From positions 25,744,958 to 25,808,957 of the forward strand of contig OY754969.1 in assembly GCA_963576475.1 (NCBI GenBank): DNA of 64,000 nucleotides, written 5' to 3'. A program made the position numbers and the translations under genes. Source of the DNA: Molanna angustata. Its lineage: Eukaryota > Arthropoda > Insecta > Trichoptera > Molannidae. Each line of letters opens with the position of its first letter. Position 1 is the first letter of the stretch. Below, piece after piece: positions 1-12,473 of this stretch. The notes beneath the pieces were generated by a model, which was not told where the DNA came from, did no database searches, and saw only the letters and a program-made list of their open reading frames with translations.

Positions 1-340
1 TTGCGATATTAATCGTCTCACTAATATCTAATTTTAAGTTTCCTGAGCTTGAGAAGCACTGAACAGATCCTTAAAACTATAATGAGATCTAAGCGACTAT
101 TAGATATACAAATTTGTCAAATTTGAAAAGAATCGAATGAGTACCTACTTTAGTCTATAACCGATATAGCAGAATAAACACGCCGTACATAGCACATAGC
201 ACACTCACACATATATATTATACATTCTATTGAAACTTTAAGAATACAATCTCAGTATGATACAAGTTGATAATCTGAAATAAAATAAATAAATTTTAAA
301 ATTCCAAATTCATAACTCCCCACTATATCCCCTTGTGGTA
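1..340 (+). repeat. Interspersed repeat family A, copy 1 (5' part cut by window edge)
   Basis: It shares long stretches with 25050-25560 and 28735-29326: the phrases TTTCCTGAGCTTG, GAGAAGCACT, TTAGATATACAAATTTG, GAATCGAATGAGTAC and CGCCGTACATAGCAC appear in the same order. No open reading frame is present. The class of element is not clear; no terminal repeats are visible because the start lies outside the window. Confidence 0.75.
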
Positions 341-738
341 GTGATGATTAAAAATGAATAATAGTGTACTTATATTGAAAAACCGTACCACGCGAATATC
401 TTTAGTACCTACCCTAAATATGACGTTTCCCCTAGTAGAGTATTATTGTCAATAGCATCCCCTTAAGAAGGCAAATCAACCGTCGTGTACGATGACCCCG
501 CAACCCCACAACGGCACGAGCCATTGTAATATTTTCTTATATACAACACAAGAAATATATTCAATACTTACTTAATGTAACAATCAAACCAGACATCTGT
601 CCCATGGATTACAGAATAACGGTTTCGCGTAAAATATTGGATTTTAGGCTAAACTAACGGTAGCGATTCAAAGTACACTACACTAGAACGAACCACATAA
701 ACTTATTTTATTGCTTAAGATGATCAGATCAGTATTTA
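341..738. other. Unassigned AT-rich sequence
   Basis: I see no reading frame, repeat match or RNA-like structure here. Confidence 0.5.
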
Positions 739-1204
739 TTGACAATACACCCTTATATATTTCATATCCATATAGATAATATAAGAAAAAGTTCATACAA
801 AATGTTAGGTTTTATTTTAAGAATAACAAAACTTTTTAATAGCTCTAAAATTACTACAACACTATATAAATATTTAATAAGAAGTAAACTAGAATATGCA
901 TCCACAATCTGGTCTCCAAATTACGACAAATACATAAAAACAATAGAATCTGTCCAAAGAAGACTAACACGAATTTTGGTTTTTAGAGAGGGGATAAGCC
1001 ATCAATATGAATGTTATAATGACAGGCTGGTGTATCTTCAACTCATATCACTAAACAATAGACGAAAAATCGCAGATATGATGATACTATATAAAATATT
1101 AAATTATCAGTTAGATGTACCAAATATACTTCCACAAATTCAAATACCTAACAGAACCAATTAGAAATACTACAATTAGAAATATTTGTAACTTAAAATT
1201 CTTT

Positions 1205-1302
1205 AATACAAATATCGGTTCAGCGCCCTTGAGGTGAGATATTCACGAAAACGGCGCTATATAAATCATCCAAATTTATTATTTATTATTATTATTTCTC
1301 TC
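1205..1302 (+). mobile_element. Family H short insert inside the LINE tail
   Basis: A segment containing GCGCCCTTGAGGTGAG and ATATTCACGAAAACGGCGC, followed by (TTA)n. A reverse-complement relative lies at 30280-30345 and a shorter trace near 32920. It breaks the LINE protein frame, so it is most likely a small 3' end of another retroelement inserted later. Exact borders and TSD are not resolved. Confidence 0.5.
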
Positions 1303-1464
1303 CAGTTCCTGGCCTAATCAGAATGTACAACTCATTTCATAAAATTAATAATATTGATATATTCTCAAACTCCAAATTCACTTTCAAAAAACACATAATA
1401 TCCCAGTTTGTAACCTCTTAATTCATTTGTATAAATTAATGTATACCTTCTCTGTTTATTTTCT

Positions 1465-1548
1465 CATATTTCATTTGTTTAATTTTTGTATTCATATTTC
1501 ATTTGTTTAATTTATGTATTTATATTTCATTTGTTTAATTATTGTAGA
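1465..1548 (+). repeat. 28-bp tandem repeat, three copies
   Basis: The phrase CATATTTCATTTGTTTAAT recurs at 28-bp spacing within the 3' untranslated part of the LINE. Short tandem repeats in the 3' UTR are common in such LINEs. Confidence 0.8.
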
Positions 1549-1831
1549 CTCAAGGATTAAAATCTTTGGGTCTATGTACAACTATGAACTTACTGTGTAA
1601 CTTCCACCCGCAACATAATAATTATATGTGTAGGTATATAAAATAGACACTGCACCTTCTGTACACTGCATAGTGTAGTGTAGTGTAGGTAGGAAACTGT
1701 ATACCTACATACAATACTTATTATAATAATATATGTACTTCCTATGTATAACTGTTATGCGAAGAAAATTTTGGGCATTCATGCCTGTGTCTGTGCTCAA
1801 TTAAATAAAATAAATAAATAAAATAAATATA

Positions 1832-1945
1832 CATACCATCACGCCAAGTCCCTAACGGAGTAGTAAGAGAAAACCGAACGCCACATATTTCCATCTTAAC
1901 ACACATTCATTGCCTCGTCAACATTCATGCATCGTCTCATACATG
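1832..1945 (-). mobile_element. LINE-C 3' fragment (minus)
   Basis: The reverse complement reads the end of the LINE-C protein (residues corresponding to RTCMRRCMNVDEA...) and the hallmark 3' end TGGCGTGATGGTATGTAT. It is 5'-truncated and lies about 90 bp from a LINE-C fragment in the opposite orientation. Confidence 0.8.
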
Positions 1946-2031
1946 TTCCTTAGTCAAAAAAAGAAGAATAAATTAATGGTGTAGAAATAAAATCACTAAA
2001 AATAGCGCCTAAAAATAACGAAACAAAAAAA

Positions 2032-2190
2032 GAGGCATGAACAATCGACGAGCATGTATGAGACGATGCATGGATGCAAAGGAAGCCAGAGATATGTGCT
2101 AAAATAGAGGAATATGGCGCTAGGTTCTCTCTGCTTACCTCGTAAGGGATATGGCGTGATGGTATACTGGTATGTATGTAAGTGTTTTAT
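2032..2190 (+). mobile_element. LINE-C 3' fragment (plus)
   Basis: It encodes a degraded NNRRACMRRCMDAKEARDMC...RSAYLVRDMA-like end and closes with ATGGCGTGATGGTAT plus (GTAT)n. Compare the complete insert at 34696-35005. It is 5'-truncated. Confidence 0.85.
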
Positions 2191-2696
2191 TTTCTTTCTT
2201 AATATTATAATGCGAATATTGTTTGATCGAAAACTCCTTAGCAATTAATTGTATGTAGAAATGACATCCAGAGCTGTCATTATACGTAATGTGTACCAGA
2301 CTAGTAAAATAAAAAACTCTTATCTAAATATAAAGTTTACCTAATATTGGTATAACTCGCCTATAATATATTATATACACTTATCTAATACATATGTATA
2401 TTACATTCAAAACTTCACACGTGTCTGTCACTAAGGGCATATGCTTGACAGAGTCACTTCATAAATTTATTCGAATAAAATAATTTTTCACTTTTTTCAT
2501 AGAAATGATTTCATACAATTCAACCAGCTCTGTTGCTAACTGCAGAAATGAATGTGGAAACACGATAAGTAAAAATAATTTAATACAAAGTCTGATAATT
2601 GACAGTTTTTGAAGATTATTTCAGATTTTGTTATGTAAGTTTTAAACTTTTATATAATTCATAAAATAGATATTTTGATAGTTCCTATTAATCAAT
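2191..2696. other. Unassigned AT-rich sequence
   Basis: No coding or repeat signal recognised. Confidence 0.5.
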
Positions 2697-2968
2697 GAAA
2701 AAACCAGAAATATTGGATTTTTTTATTACTTATTTAATTCACGGGATTTAGTAATGGTGATTTAGGAAAGGTTTTATTTCCATCATTTCTGTTTATTTCT
2801 AAAAAAAGGGAAAAAATTAGACGCTTTGGAAATATTAGAAATAAATAGAATTAAAAATAATGGAAATAAAACCCTCTTAAATATTCAAACTGACTTTCCT
2901 AAATCTCCAAAACTAAATCCCGTGAATTAAATAAATAATAAAAAAATCCAATGTTTCTGGTTTTTCCT
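2697..2968. mobile_element. Foldback (long inverted-repeat) element
   Basis: The left arm (about 2698-2805) and right arm (about 2830-2966) are imperfect reverse complements. Shared blocks include AACCAGAAAxATTGGATTTT, TTTAATTCACGGGATTTAGT, GATTTAGGAAA and GGTTTTATTTCCAT. The right arm has an extra ~20 bp. The length and absence of coding sequence suit a foldback or MITE-type non-autonomous element; I do not see a clear TSD. Confidence 0.75.
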
Positions 2969-3765
2969 CTTACATAATTATTCCTTAAAGTGCGTTTTCA
3001 GATGAATATTTTTCTCCTAAAAACTGACAGTACCTATATCTTTATCTGGTTTAATTCAAAGGCATGAATTTTCATTCATTGAGCATCATCGGTTTGTAGT
3101 TTTATAGGTATTAAAAATGTCTCGATCAGAAAAAAAACAGGAAGTTTTGAAGAAAACCATATTACGGTTGTTAAAATATCGCTACTTCAACTGCGAAATC
3201 CCATATTTTTCTTGAAGACGCAGTATGCACCACGGTTGAAATTTCCTCAATGTCGGCCAACCTTTATTGAACAACGGCACCTAAGAAAATAAAAAAATAT
3301 TTGCAAGTTGTTTTCATGAAGATACAGATAATAAAGTACTTCACAAGTTCCTTGTTGCATTTGGATTTATTATAAGTTCGGACCTGATTGATAAAAAAGA
3401 GTAGGTACTCATTCGTTATTTACTGAAAACTTATCAAAATTTGTAATATCTCTCATGGGTCAGATTATTAAGCCCATGAGGTCGAAATTAAACGACGAAA
3501 ATGTTTCTAGCGCCACGTTAGACACCATATGGTTGTCTGGTTTTAATTAAGTACCTACCTACTGAAGCAAAACTTCATACCACCCATAAATACTGCATCT
3601 ATAAAAATACCAATATATACACGTATTAAATATGTTATCTTTTAAATAATTCCTGTATTTTTTAAGGAAAAGCATTAAAGCATCTCTAGAACACAGACGC
3701 AGAGACGCAGAGTCGGTATTTTAAGTTTTTTAAGTTTATTCTATAGATACTACCACGGGAATTGC
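2969..3765. other. Unassigned AT-rich sequence
   Basis: I see no coding, repeat or RNA signal that I can defend. Confidence 0.45.
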
Positions 3766-3770
3766 TCAGA

Positions 3771-4060
3771 AGAACTTGCATCTTTGGTCCCTCCTCCACC
3801 CACTCGCAACAGAGTCACTCGCTTCACTCAATCGCAGCACCCATTCACAGTGGACCTTCAACATATACGAACAAGTCGCTTCTCGAACTCCTTTATTAAT
3901 ACAGCACCCCGACTGTGGAACGATCTTCCGAATTCTGTGTTTCCACCTTCGTACAACCCGGGTCTTTTTAAAATCTGAATTAATAAACTCTTTTCTAGAT
4001 TGCAAACCCCTCCCGACGCTACGTAGTGCGCTTCTTCGGAAGAGTAAAATGGACCCAAAT
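3771..4060 (+). pseudogene. LINE pol C-terminal remnant
   Basis: The frame at 3784-3978 reads PPPPTRNRVTRFTQSQHP, SFINTAPRLWNDLPNSVFPP and YNPGLFKI. The 'SFixRtxrLWNdLPxxvFPxxYnxxxFK' pattern is the usual end of the pol protein in a large group of insect LINEs. A stop follows the FK, and the frame then degrades. It has no intact start and is about 65 residues long, so it is a truncated copy. Overlapping frames on the other strand are shadows. Confidence 0.8.
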
Positions 4061-4262
4061 CCTAATAGCTGGCGTCCCCTACGTAGACATGTTAAAAAAA
4101 AAATTCATTTAAATAGAATAGCAAGAGACACATGGAAAGATTTTTCTTAAATTCTTCATGAAACATTTCATAATGGTTCATTCTGTAAACCAATTCGTAA
4201 AATGTTTGGAATGTATTGAATTAAATCAACCAAGACAGGATTTTACATTGAATTGTCTATTT

Positions 4263-4320
4263 GTTTTGAATGAATGAATGAATGAATGATGAATGAAAGA
4301 ATGAATGAATGAATGAATAG
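4263..4320. repeat. (GAAT)n microsatellite
   Basis: About 13 GAAT units with one or two interruptions. It may be the tail of a LINE whose 3' end carries this repeat, as at 63455. Confidence 0.9.
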
Positions 4321-4739
4321 TATATTTCCAACATTATAAATAAATTATTACAACGGAACAAAAATACAATTTTATATTATAGTTTATACCTAATTACAAT
4401 TTTTATTATTTTTTTCCACACATTTGGAAATTTTAGTCTGCCTCAATAGACATAATCTATTCTGAAGCAGTACTAGTTTTTTTATTTATTTTATTTTATT
4501 TTATTTCATTTTCGGGAAATTTACAGTATAATAACATTTATTATATAGATGCATTAGTATAAGACTAAAACCAATAACAAATTTCCACATTATTAACAAT
4601 AAATTTTGACTGCTGTTTTGAATTGCTATGGCTACTCTGCGATCATATGATTTGTTTTCTTTTTTTTTACATACTCCATTCACTTAGAACATCGACAACC
4701 AGGATTAAGAAACTCTAAAACCTGTACCTCAAAAAATCT
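4321..4739. other. Unassigned AT-rich sequence
   Basis: Contains a short (TTTAT)n tract near 4475-4505. Nothing else recognised. Confidence 0.5.
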
Positions 4740-4795
4740 CACAATAATCAAATGCGCTTTTAAAATCTATTTTAAAAGCGCATTTGATTATTGTG
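4740..4795. repeat. Perfect palindrome, 26-bp arms
   Basis: CACAATAATCAAATGCGC at the left edge is matched exactly by GCGCATTTGATTATTGTG at the right. The arms are 4740-4765 and 4770-4795, separated by a 4-base loop (TCTA). It could be a relic of a larger foldback element or a cruciform-forming site. Confidence 0.95.
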
Positions 4796-4867
4796 CCACC
4801 GATGTACAAAAATCCACGAATTTTCTTTAAATATATATAAACTGATATTATGGCTTATAGTACTTGG

Positions 4868-5015
4868 TAAAATAATACATACATACATACCATCACGCCA
4901 TGTCCCTTACGGGGTAGGCAGAGAGAACCGAACGCCATATCTTTCTATCCTGGAACACATTTATCGCCTCGTCAACATTCATGCATCGTCTCATACGCAT
5001 GGTCGTCTATTGTTT
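4868..5015 (-). mobile_element. LINE-C 3' fragment (minus)
   Basis: It starts with (ATAC)n and CATCACGCCATGTCCC, the reverse complement of the LINE-C 3' end. It encodes on the minus strand a tail with the same GMG...VRSVLSAYPVRDMA-type ending. It is 5'-truncated near 5015. Confidence 0.85.
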
Positions 5016-5118
5016 AGCTTATTTAGCTTATTTTTTTAAATATATCTGAGTAAGATACTAAATTACATTTTTTAAATCTTAAAATACGTTAAACAAAATT
5101 TAGACGTGTTAATATTCG

Positions 5119-5272
5119 ATAGTATACAATTCTTCTTCTTCTTCTTCGTGTCAGCAGCATTCAAACAGTTATTGACTGTTGCTGCTGCTGTATTGGAAAG
5201 ATTTGCCAGGATATTTCTGTTACCAGGGGGCACCGCGGGGAGGTTCTTTCCTTGCCCCCCATAGTATACAAT
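5119..5272 (-). mobile_element. 130-bp truncated retrotransposon insert with 12-bp TSD
   Basis: The insert is 5131-5260, flanked on both sides by ATAGTATACAAT (5119-5130 and 5261-5272). Read on the minus strand it encodes NLSNTAAATVNNCLNAADTKK and ends in (GAA)n, i.e. the last codons and 3' tail of a non-LTR retrotransposon or a SINE borrowing that tail. The TSD and tail orientation agree with target-primed reverse transcription. Confidence 0.85.
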
Positions 5273-6792
5273 AATAGTTGAACTAATAAATCTAATATTA
5301 AACATAACTGCCGTTTATTATCGTGATTAATCTCGATAATAAGTCATACTTTTGGCGAGTAGTTATTATTTTTTGATAATACCTACATATAAATATTTTA
5401 TATTCGGAAAGATGAAGAATGATACAAAGTCATCATATATCTCGCAAGAGTCATAATAATATAGAGTTAAAACTAAGCGCGCACGAAGAATGTTAATAAC
5501 ATGGCGATAAAATTATCCACCCATCGTAACATCATAACATGGCCCCAAACAGCGATATAAAAATATTATACTCACCTATTTACATGTTAACAAGCATGTA
5601 CTTATGCATACAAATTATGATTCTATGAAATCTCTAGAATTGTATCCGCTACTTACTAAAGATCGAAATAACTATGAGTACCCACTGAAAATATTAACGA
5701 GTATTCTTGAAACTAAAAAATATCTTAAATTTATAGCACGTAGTTTTCAATATCCTTAAGATACGAGATTTTTTTTATCAATGTACCTGCAATTTATAAT
5801 GAAATACTCGTGAGTTCAGAAAATTTAAAATTAATTGCAAAATTCCACTACGGACAGACAGGTTAAAAATAATATCTTCTTCTAGAAATTTCCCCTGATT
5901 TCAATTTCTAAACTTTAAAACATTCAAACTCCTAATTTACACAATCCATGATCAATCGTCGTGTCATACAGAATTCAGATGTTGGTGCTGTAGGTAGGAA
6001 CCTAACTTTTTTTTCTACATACTCTTTCTCAAAATAATACATAATTCGATAGCAAAATTGCTAACGAATTTTTTCAACAAACAAACATTACTCAGAGATC
6101 TATCAATTTGAGCGACCGACTCATCTTTTTGCGAAATAGAAGTCAGTGATGTTGTTTCGAAAATCACTGGTCATAGACGAATATTCCAACATCTAAAAGG
6201 AATAATTCACTTATTTCATATCGTGATATAGACTTTATGAACTGTTTTTCACTAGGCTATTAATAGGATACTTTCCTATTGGAATATTTATTCTTCTTAT
6301 TGTTTCTGCATACCTAATAATAATAATATTACAAAAACAATATGTGGACAAATCTTACGCGCAATAAATGCGATTTATTTGAAAAATACTGCGAAGTAAA
6401 ACCTTATATGTATTTTATTACATCGAGTATAGTTAAATCAAGTTCATTGGCACAACATGCCATGTGTAGTCGATGAAATAATAGACACGTATGTTATCAC
6501 TTGTAATTATTTATTGAGTACAAAATCTTATATATAGCGGAAGTTATAGTCTTACGTCATTTTACTTTTTCATCACTTCTTTATAACAATTGACTTTGTT
6601 TTAATCACGAATTGAATCGTGTTTTGAACAAATTGTATTTGTAAATATTAATAAAACCTTAGTATTTGTAAATATTAATAAAACAATATTTTTGTAAAGG
6701 TATAAAACGTACCGATATAACGGAACATACATTATATTTATGTTACACTATGGTTACACTATGGCCCGAGATATCAGTTTGCCCTTAAATCG
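5273..6792. other. Unassigned AT-rich sequence
   Basis: No gene or known repeat recognised. A short direct repeat, TATTTGTAAATATTAATAAA, occurs twice at about 6637-6683. Confidence 0.5.
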
Positions 6793-7105
<313 letters not shown>

Positions 7106-7194
7106 GCTTTTATGTCCCGCCGTTGGCCAAGAATGTAAAATTGTGAAAGAAAAAGCAATCGTTTTTATAATATTGTCACCCAATTATTTTGCAA

Positions 7195-7865
7195 TATCAG
7201 ACTATGAAAAGTGGTTTGAAATTTGATTGAGTTTAAGTATTGTAAAATGTTCAAGTGATGGCCACAACCCATTCTTTTTTATATATTGCTATAAAGTGTG
7301 AATGAAGTATAATATTTATACAATTTCTGCTCGCATGGACTATGCGTAATGGTTTTAAATATGACTGTTTATCAACGTTGTAAAGAGATTGGTTTGGCCA
7401 CAACCCCCATTTTTAAATATTATCATCGAAAACAAATTGTAATGTGTACCTATTGAAAATTTAGTAATTTTCGATGTTGGGATGTGGTTAAAATTTGATT
7501 AAACAAACGTAGGTACTGAAAAGATCTAGTATTGGTCACATCCCATTCGTTTTTATATTTTTTCATCAAGTGTGCATTATATTTTTGCTCAATTTGACTG
7601 AAAGTCTTCATTAACGAAGAAGAAGAAGACTTGAACTATAGTAAATAGTTTTTAATTTGAATATAAATGTTGTGAAGAGTTCAGTAATGGCCACAACCCC
7701 CATTCTTTAAATATTAGGTGTTGAAAATTATTCAAAATAGGATGATATAAATGGTTTAAATTTAATTAAACAAAAGTATTGAAAAGATTCTAGTGCAGGT
7801 TATATCGTCACATCCCATTTCCCATTCATTTCATATGTATTTTCATCAAGTGTGCATATCGTTAA
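7195..7865. repeat. Degenerate tandem repeat, ~120-150 bp period
   Basis: The phrase GGCCACAACCC or its variant GTCACATCCC recurs near 7260, 7394, 7537, 7689 and 7807, each followed by a T-rich CATTC..TTTATAT stretch and a CATCAAGTGTG-like block. Spacing is 118-152 bp, so units are old and diverged. Confidence 0.7.
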
Positions 7866-7879
7866 TAATATTTCTGCAC

Positions 7880-8372
7880 AATAGACTATTAGACTTAAAA
7901 CTAACCCAAAAGACTAAATAAAAAAGAGAAAAATAAGTATAAGACTATAAGAAATAGTTTGTATAAAAAACTATTCCAATGGTCTACATAAAATAAGTAA
8001 AAATACATATATACCTAATAGAAGAATTAGACTATTGGAAATAGATTGTATAAAAGCTCACCCAAAGGTCTACAAAAAAGAAGAAGAAGAATATTTAGAC
8101 TATTGGAAATAGTTTGTATAAATACTGACCAAAAGGTCTACATAAAAGAAAATGAATAAGACTATTGGAAATAGTTTGTATTAAAACTCTCCCAAAAGTC
8201 TACGTACTTAAATGAAGAAGAATAATAATTAGACTAAAGGAAATAATTTTTATAAAAAAATGACCCAAATGTATACATAAAAGAAGAAGAAGATGATTTA
8301 GACAATAGGAAATAGTTTGTATAAAAACTGCCCTAAAGGTCTACATAAAATTAAGAAGAAAAAGAATTAGAC
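7880..8372. repeat. Degenerate ~60-75 bp tandem repeat
   Basis: About seven units of the form GACTATTGGAAATAGTTTG..TAAAAACT..CCCAAAGGTCTACATAAAA followed by GAAGAAGA-type purine runs, at roughly 7941, 8028, 8097, 8158, 8232 and 8297. Confidence 0.85.
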
Positions 8373-8550
8373 ACCAGGACCCGCCGCTTCAGGCCCTTCA
8401 GTACCTCCCGTCCCTTTAATCCCTCATTACGTCCCTTCCCATCAGGCCCTTCAGTACCTTCCGTCCCTTCAGGCAGTTTTATACCTCCCGTCCCTTCAGG
8501 CCCTTTAGTGCCTCCCTTCCCTTCATTACATCCCGTCCCATCAGTCGGTT
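8373..8550. repeat. C-rich repeat island
   Basis: Repeated words CCCTTCAG, TACCTCCCGTCCC and CAGGCCCTT make a locally GC-rich, pyrimidine-rich block between two tandem arrays. The G-rich complementary strand has runs of GGG but I cannot show a quadruplex. Confidence 0.75.
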
Positions 8551-9185
8551 AAGAAAAGTTTAAATCCAGAAACCATCCTGGAAGAACCGCGAAGAGATGA
8601 AAGAACCTTCTTTTCCCAGGATGCTCTACTTAATAGGTAAAATGACTAAATACACGAAGAAGAAGAAAAAAGTTTAAACCCAGATACCTGCGAAGAGATG
8701 GAAGGACAGTTGGACCTTCTTCTCCCAGGATTCTCCAACTTCATAGGTAAAATGAGCAAAAATACACGATGAAGAAGAAGAAGAAGAAATAAGTTTAAAT
8801 CCAGATACCTGCGAAGAGATGGAAGGAAAATTGGACATTCTTCTCCCAGGTTAGTCCACCTTCAAAGGTAAAATGACCAAATAGACGATGAAGAAGAAGA
8901 AGAAAAAAGTTTAAATCCAGAAACCTGCGAAGAGATGGAAGGAAAATTGGACCTTCATCTCCCAGGATAGTTCATTTTCATAGGTAAGATGACCAAGTAC
9001 ACGTTGAAGAAAAAGAAGAAAAAAGTTTATATGCAGAACCCGTCCTGGAAGACCTGTGAAGAGATGGAGGGACAGTCGGACCTTCTTTTCCCAGGATACT
9101 CCCCCTTCATAGGTAAAACGACCAAATACACGAAGAAGAAGAAGAATAAGAAAAAAGTTTAAATCCAAAAACCATCCTGGGCATA
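8550..9185. repeat. ~117-130 bp tandem repeat, five copies plus a partial
   Basis: Units begin near 8550, 8667, 8790, 8905, 9022 and 9155 with AGTTTAAATCCAGAAACC, continue with GCGAAGAGATGGAAGG, GACCTTCTTCTCCCAGGAT, TCATAGGTAAAATGACCAAA and end in (GAA)n. The GAA runs differ in number between units. The minus-strand reading frame across it is a by-product. Confidence 0.92.
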
Positions 9186-10074
9186 CGCTCGACAATTCAC
9201 CAAAGTTTCATTATAATCGGACAAACGGTTGATAAATAAATAAATAAAATAATTTTCCTATAGGAAATCAGTATAGGTATATTATTGTTGATTTGTAAGT
9301 AAATAGTATTAGGTAGGTACCTACCTACAACAACCTTCTAAATAAATTCGATTCCTAACAAATTTTATTTGAATATTACATTCTTTCTGTAGCCATGGAA
9401 ACGATTCGAACACGTAAGTAATATCGAATGGTTCGGATACATTTTTTGAATATGTAGGTACCTACATTGGTTTGTTCGATGCCATAAAAATGAAAATTGT
9501 CAGAAAAATCAAATATTATTTACAAATTATGCAATTTTATTATGCCTATATCTTTACTAATAAAAAACACATTTTTACAATATATGTCTTAAAACTTGCC
9601 GTAATGTCTTGTGTTTCATTTTATTATTTCATAATTACATTTATTTCAAAGGTTTATTATTTTCAAGAACATATTCATTCGGTGGGAAAATGAAATATTG
9701 TATGAAAAGATATTAAAATGGCGGCGTTTATGTACAAAAGGCTTACTTTAAAAATAAGTTAAACATTATAATTATACAAAATATTCACCATGTTTTTCAC
9801 TTAAACGCTAAGTTATACTTGAAAATATATTTTCTTCGTGTAAATACGTACTTCTAACTTTTAAACTAACAGATATTTGCGTGCAAAATGTACACTTTTT
9901 TGACAGATACGACTTGGAAAATTTTGTATGAAAAAAATAATTATTGAAATATTTTTAAAATTCAGCATTTTTATCGCATTATTTTTAGCGTGACACTGCA
10001 TCAGGTATACAGGTACACGTTCGCACATAAATTAGATTTTTAGATGCTCTTGGTTTTTCAGAAGGCGTGAGACA
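9186..10074. other. Unassigned AT-rich sequence
   Basis: Contains TAGGTAGGTACCTACCTAC near 9310 and a phrase near 9200 (TTTCATTATAATCGGACAAACGG) typical of lepidopteran dispersed repeats. No gene recognised. Confidence 0.5.
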
Positions 10075-10094
10075 AACACACACACACACACACA

Positions 10095-10148
<54 letters not shown>
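10075..10148. repeat. (CA)n microsatellite
   Basis: About 74 bp of CACA with one TACA interruption. Confidence 0.97.
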
Positions 10149-10152
<4 letters not shown>

Positions 10153-10179
10153 CTAACATTTTGATTGCTTTATTACTTT

Positions 10180-11274
<1,095 letters not shown>

Positions 11275-11838
11275 ATACATCTCAAATTAGAGCACGGCTA
11301 TCAGGAGCAAACAGATGCTATTATGGGTTGTATAAGCATCTGAGGTACAAATAGCCAAACAACCTTTATAAAACGCTCCTCCGTCCATTCATTACATATG
11401 GCGCCGAATGCTGCGTAATGACCAAAAGAGAGGAAAACATACTTCTGATATTTGAAAGGAAAGTCCTCAGTAAGATATTTTGTCCTGTCAACGAAAATGG
11501 AGTGTGGAGGAGACGATTCAATCACGAATTAGAGGCGCTGTATGGCGAACCTAACATTGTACTGTTCATTAAAATAAGAAGACTGCAATGGTTGGGCCAT
11601 GTCCACAGGATGAGTGATGTTCCTATTCCCAACAAGTTTTTAAACACCACACCTGACGGAAGAAGAAGCAGAGGCAGACCAAAAATGAGATGACTGGACG
11701 ATGTGGAGGCTGATGTACGAGCGCTGGGCCTTACCAACTGGAAGAGAGCCGCAGAGTGCAGGGAGGAATGGCGACGGTTTCTGAAGGAGGCCAAGGCCCG
11801 CAAAGGGCTGTAGGGCCAATGATGATGATGATGATACA
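11275..11838 (+). pseudogene. RTE-type LINE pol C-terminus with (GATGAT)n tail
   Basis: Degraded pol protein of a non-LTR retrotransposon. Starting near 11278 it reads SQIRARLSGANRCYYGL, then LYKTLLRPFITYGAECCVMT, IFERKVLSKIFCPVNENGVW, RLQWLGHVHRM, GRRSRGRPKMR, a stop at 11690, and LDDVEADVRALGLTNWKRAAECREEWRRFLKEAKARKGL. The 'GHVxRM...GRPKxRWLDDVxxD...WRxxxxEAK' signature is the usual end of RTE-like LINEs in insects, and the (ATG)n tail also fits. Frame breaks and an in-frame stop show it is dead. The upstream RT palm and endonuclease domains are absent. Confidence 0.9.
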
Positions 11839-12473
11839 TCTCCATGGTATAATATAATAATTATATAGAAAAAATAATCACTGTGGGTAGAATTTTTAAA
11901 CTATTTTGGTTGTGATTTACAAAATCAAAAAACTTGTATATTTTAATTGCGAAATACTAAATTAAAATTATTTACGAATTATTTGTGGTCATGACATAGG
12001 AATCCCAAATAATGTAGGTACCTATTTTAGTTATGAAAAACTAAACAAAAATAATCAATTTTAGTTCTGATTTTTTTTCTATTAGGTAGTTACACATGGT
12101 ACGGCTTACTTATCGAAGGCGGACAATTTGTAGTGGGTATTTTCGAATCATGAAGTTTTTGATTTTGAATGTTTTTGTTTTCTAGAGAATATGCATTACA
12201 AATCAAAATAAAAAATATTTTTTCAGTGCTATCCGAGACCCAAGTCCAAGTGAGGTCCCTATATTATACCTTTCTTTAACCTTTAACCTATCCTTTCTTT
12301 GTTTTCCTTTATTAGATGCACAGATTGCGACTGTGCCGGAAAATCCCTATGATGTCCGCACATCACTATTTTACATACCATTGCTATGTACCAACGCAAG
12401 CGGAAGACATAAAAAGTTGTCCCCACCTACGCTGACGTATCGCGAATTCTCCTCGACATTCTTTCTGTATTGA
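11839..12473. other. Unassigned sequence
   Basis: No gene or repeat partner recognised. Confidence 0.5.

Larger units (their letters stand above)
760..1830 (+). pseudogene. 3' end of a Jockey-like LINE, interrupted
   Basis: This is the C-terminal end of a non-LTR retrotransposon pol protein, the enzyme that copies the element by target-primed reverse transcription. The 739-1164 frame reads HIDNIRKSSYKMLGFILR, then LEYASTIWSPNY, IESVQRRLTRIL and DRLVYLQLISLNNRRKIADM, the order usual in the region after the RT domain of Jockey/CR1-like LINEs. After an inserted fragment (about 1205-1300) the same protein seems to resume near 1305 with a degenerate RMYNSFxKINNIDIFS-like tail and to stop near 1422. 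The 3' part holds a 28-bp triple repeat and ends in an A/T-rich (ATAA) tract. Everything upstream of residue ~10 is missing, so this is a 5'-truncated, dead copy. LINE origin is clear; the clade is inferred. Confidence 0.8.

Noticed and set aside
8911..9195. 94-codon minus-strand frame with hydrophobic repeats
   Set aside because: It follows the ~120-bp tandem repeat; periodicity of the DNA explains it.
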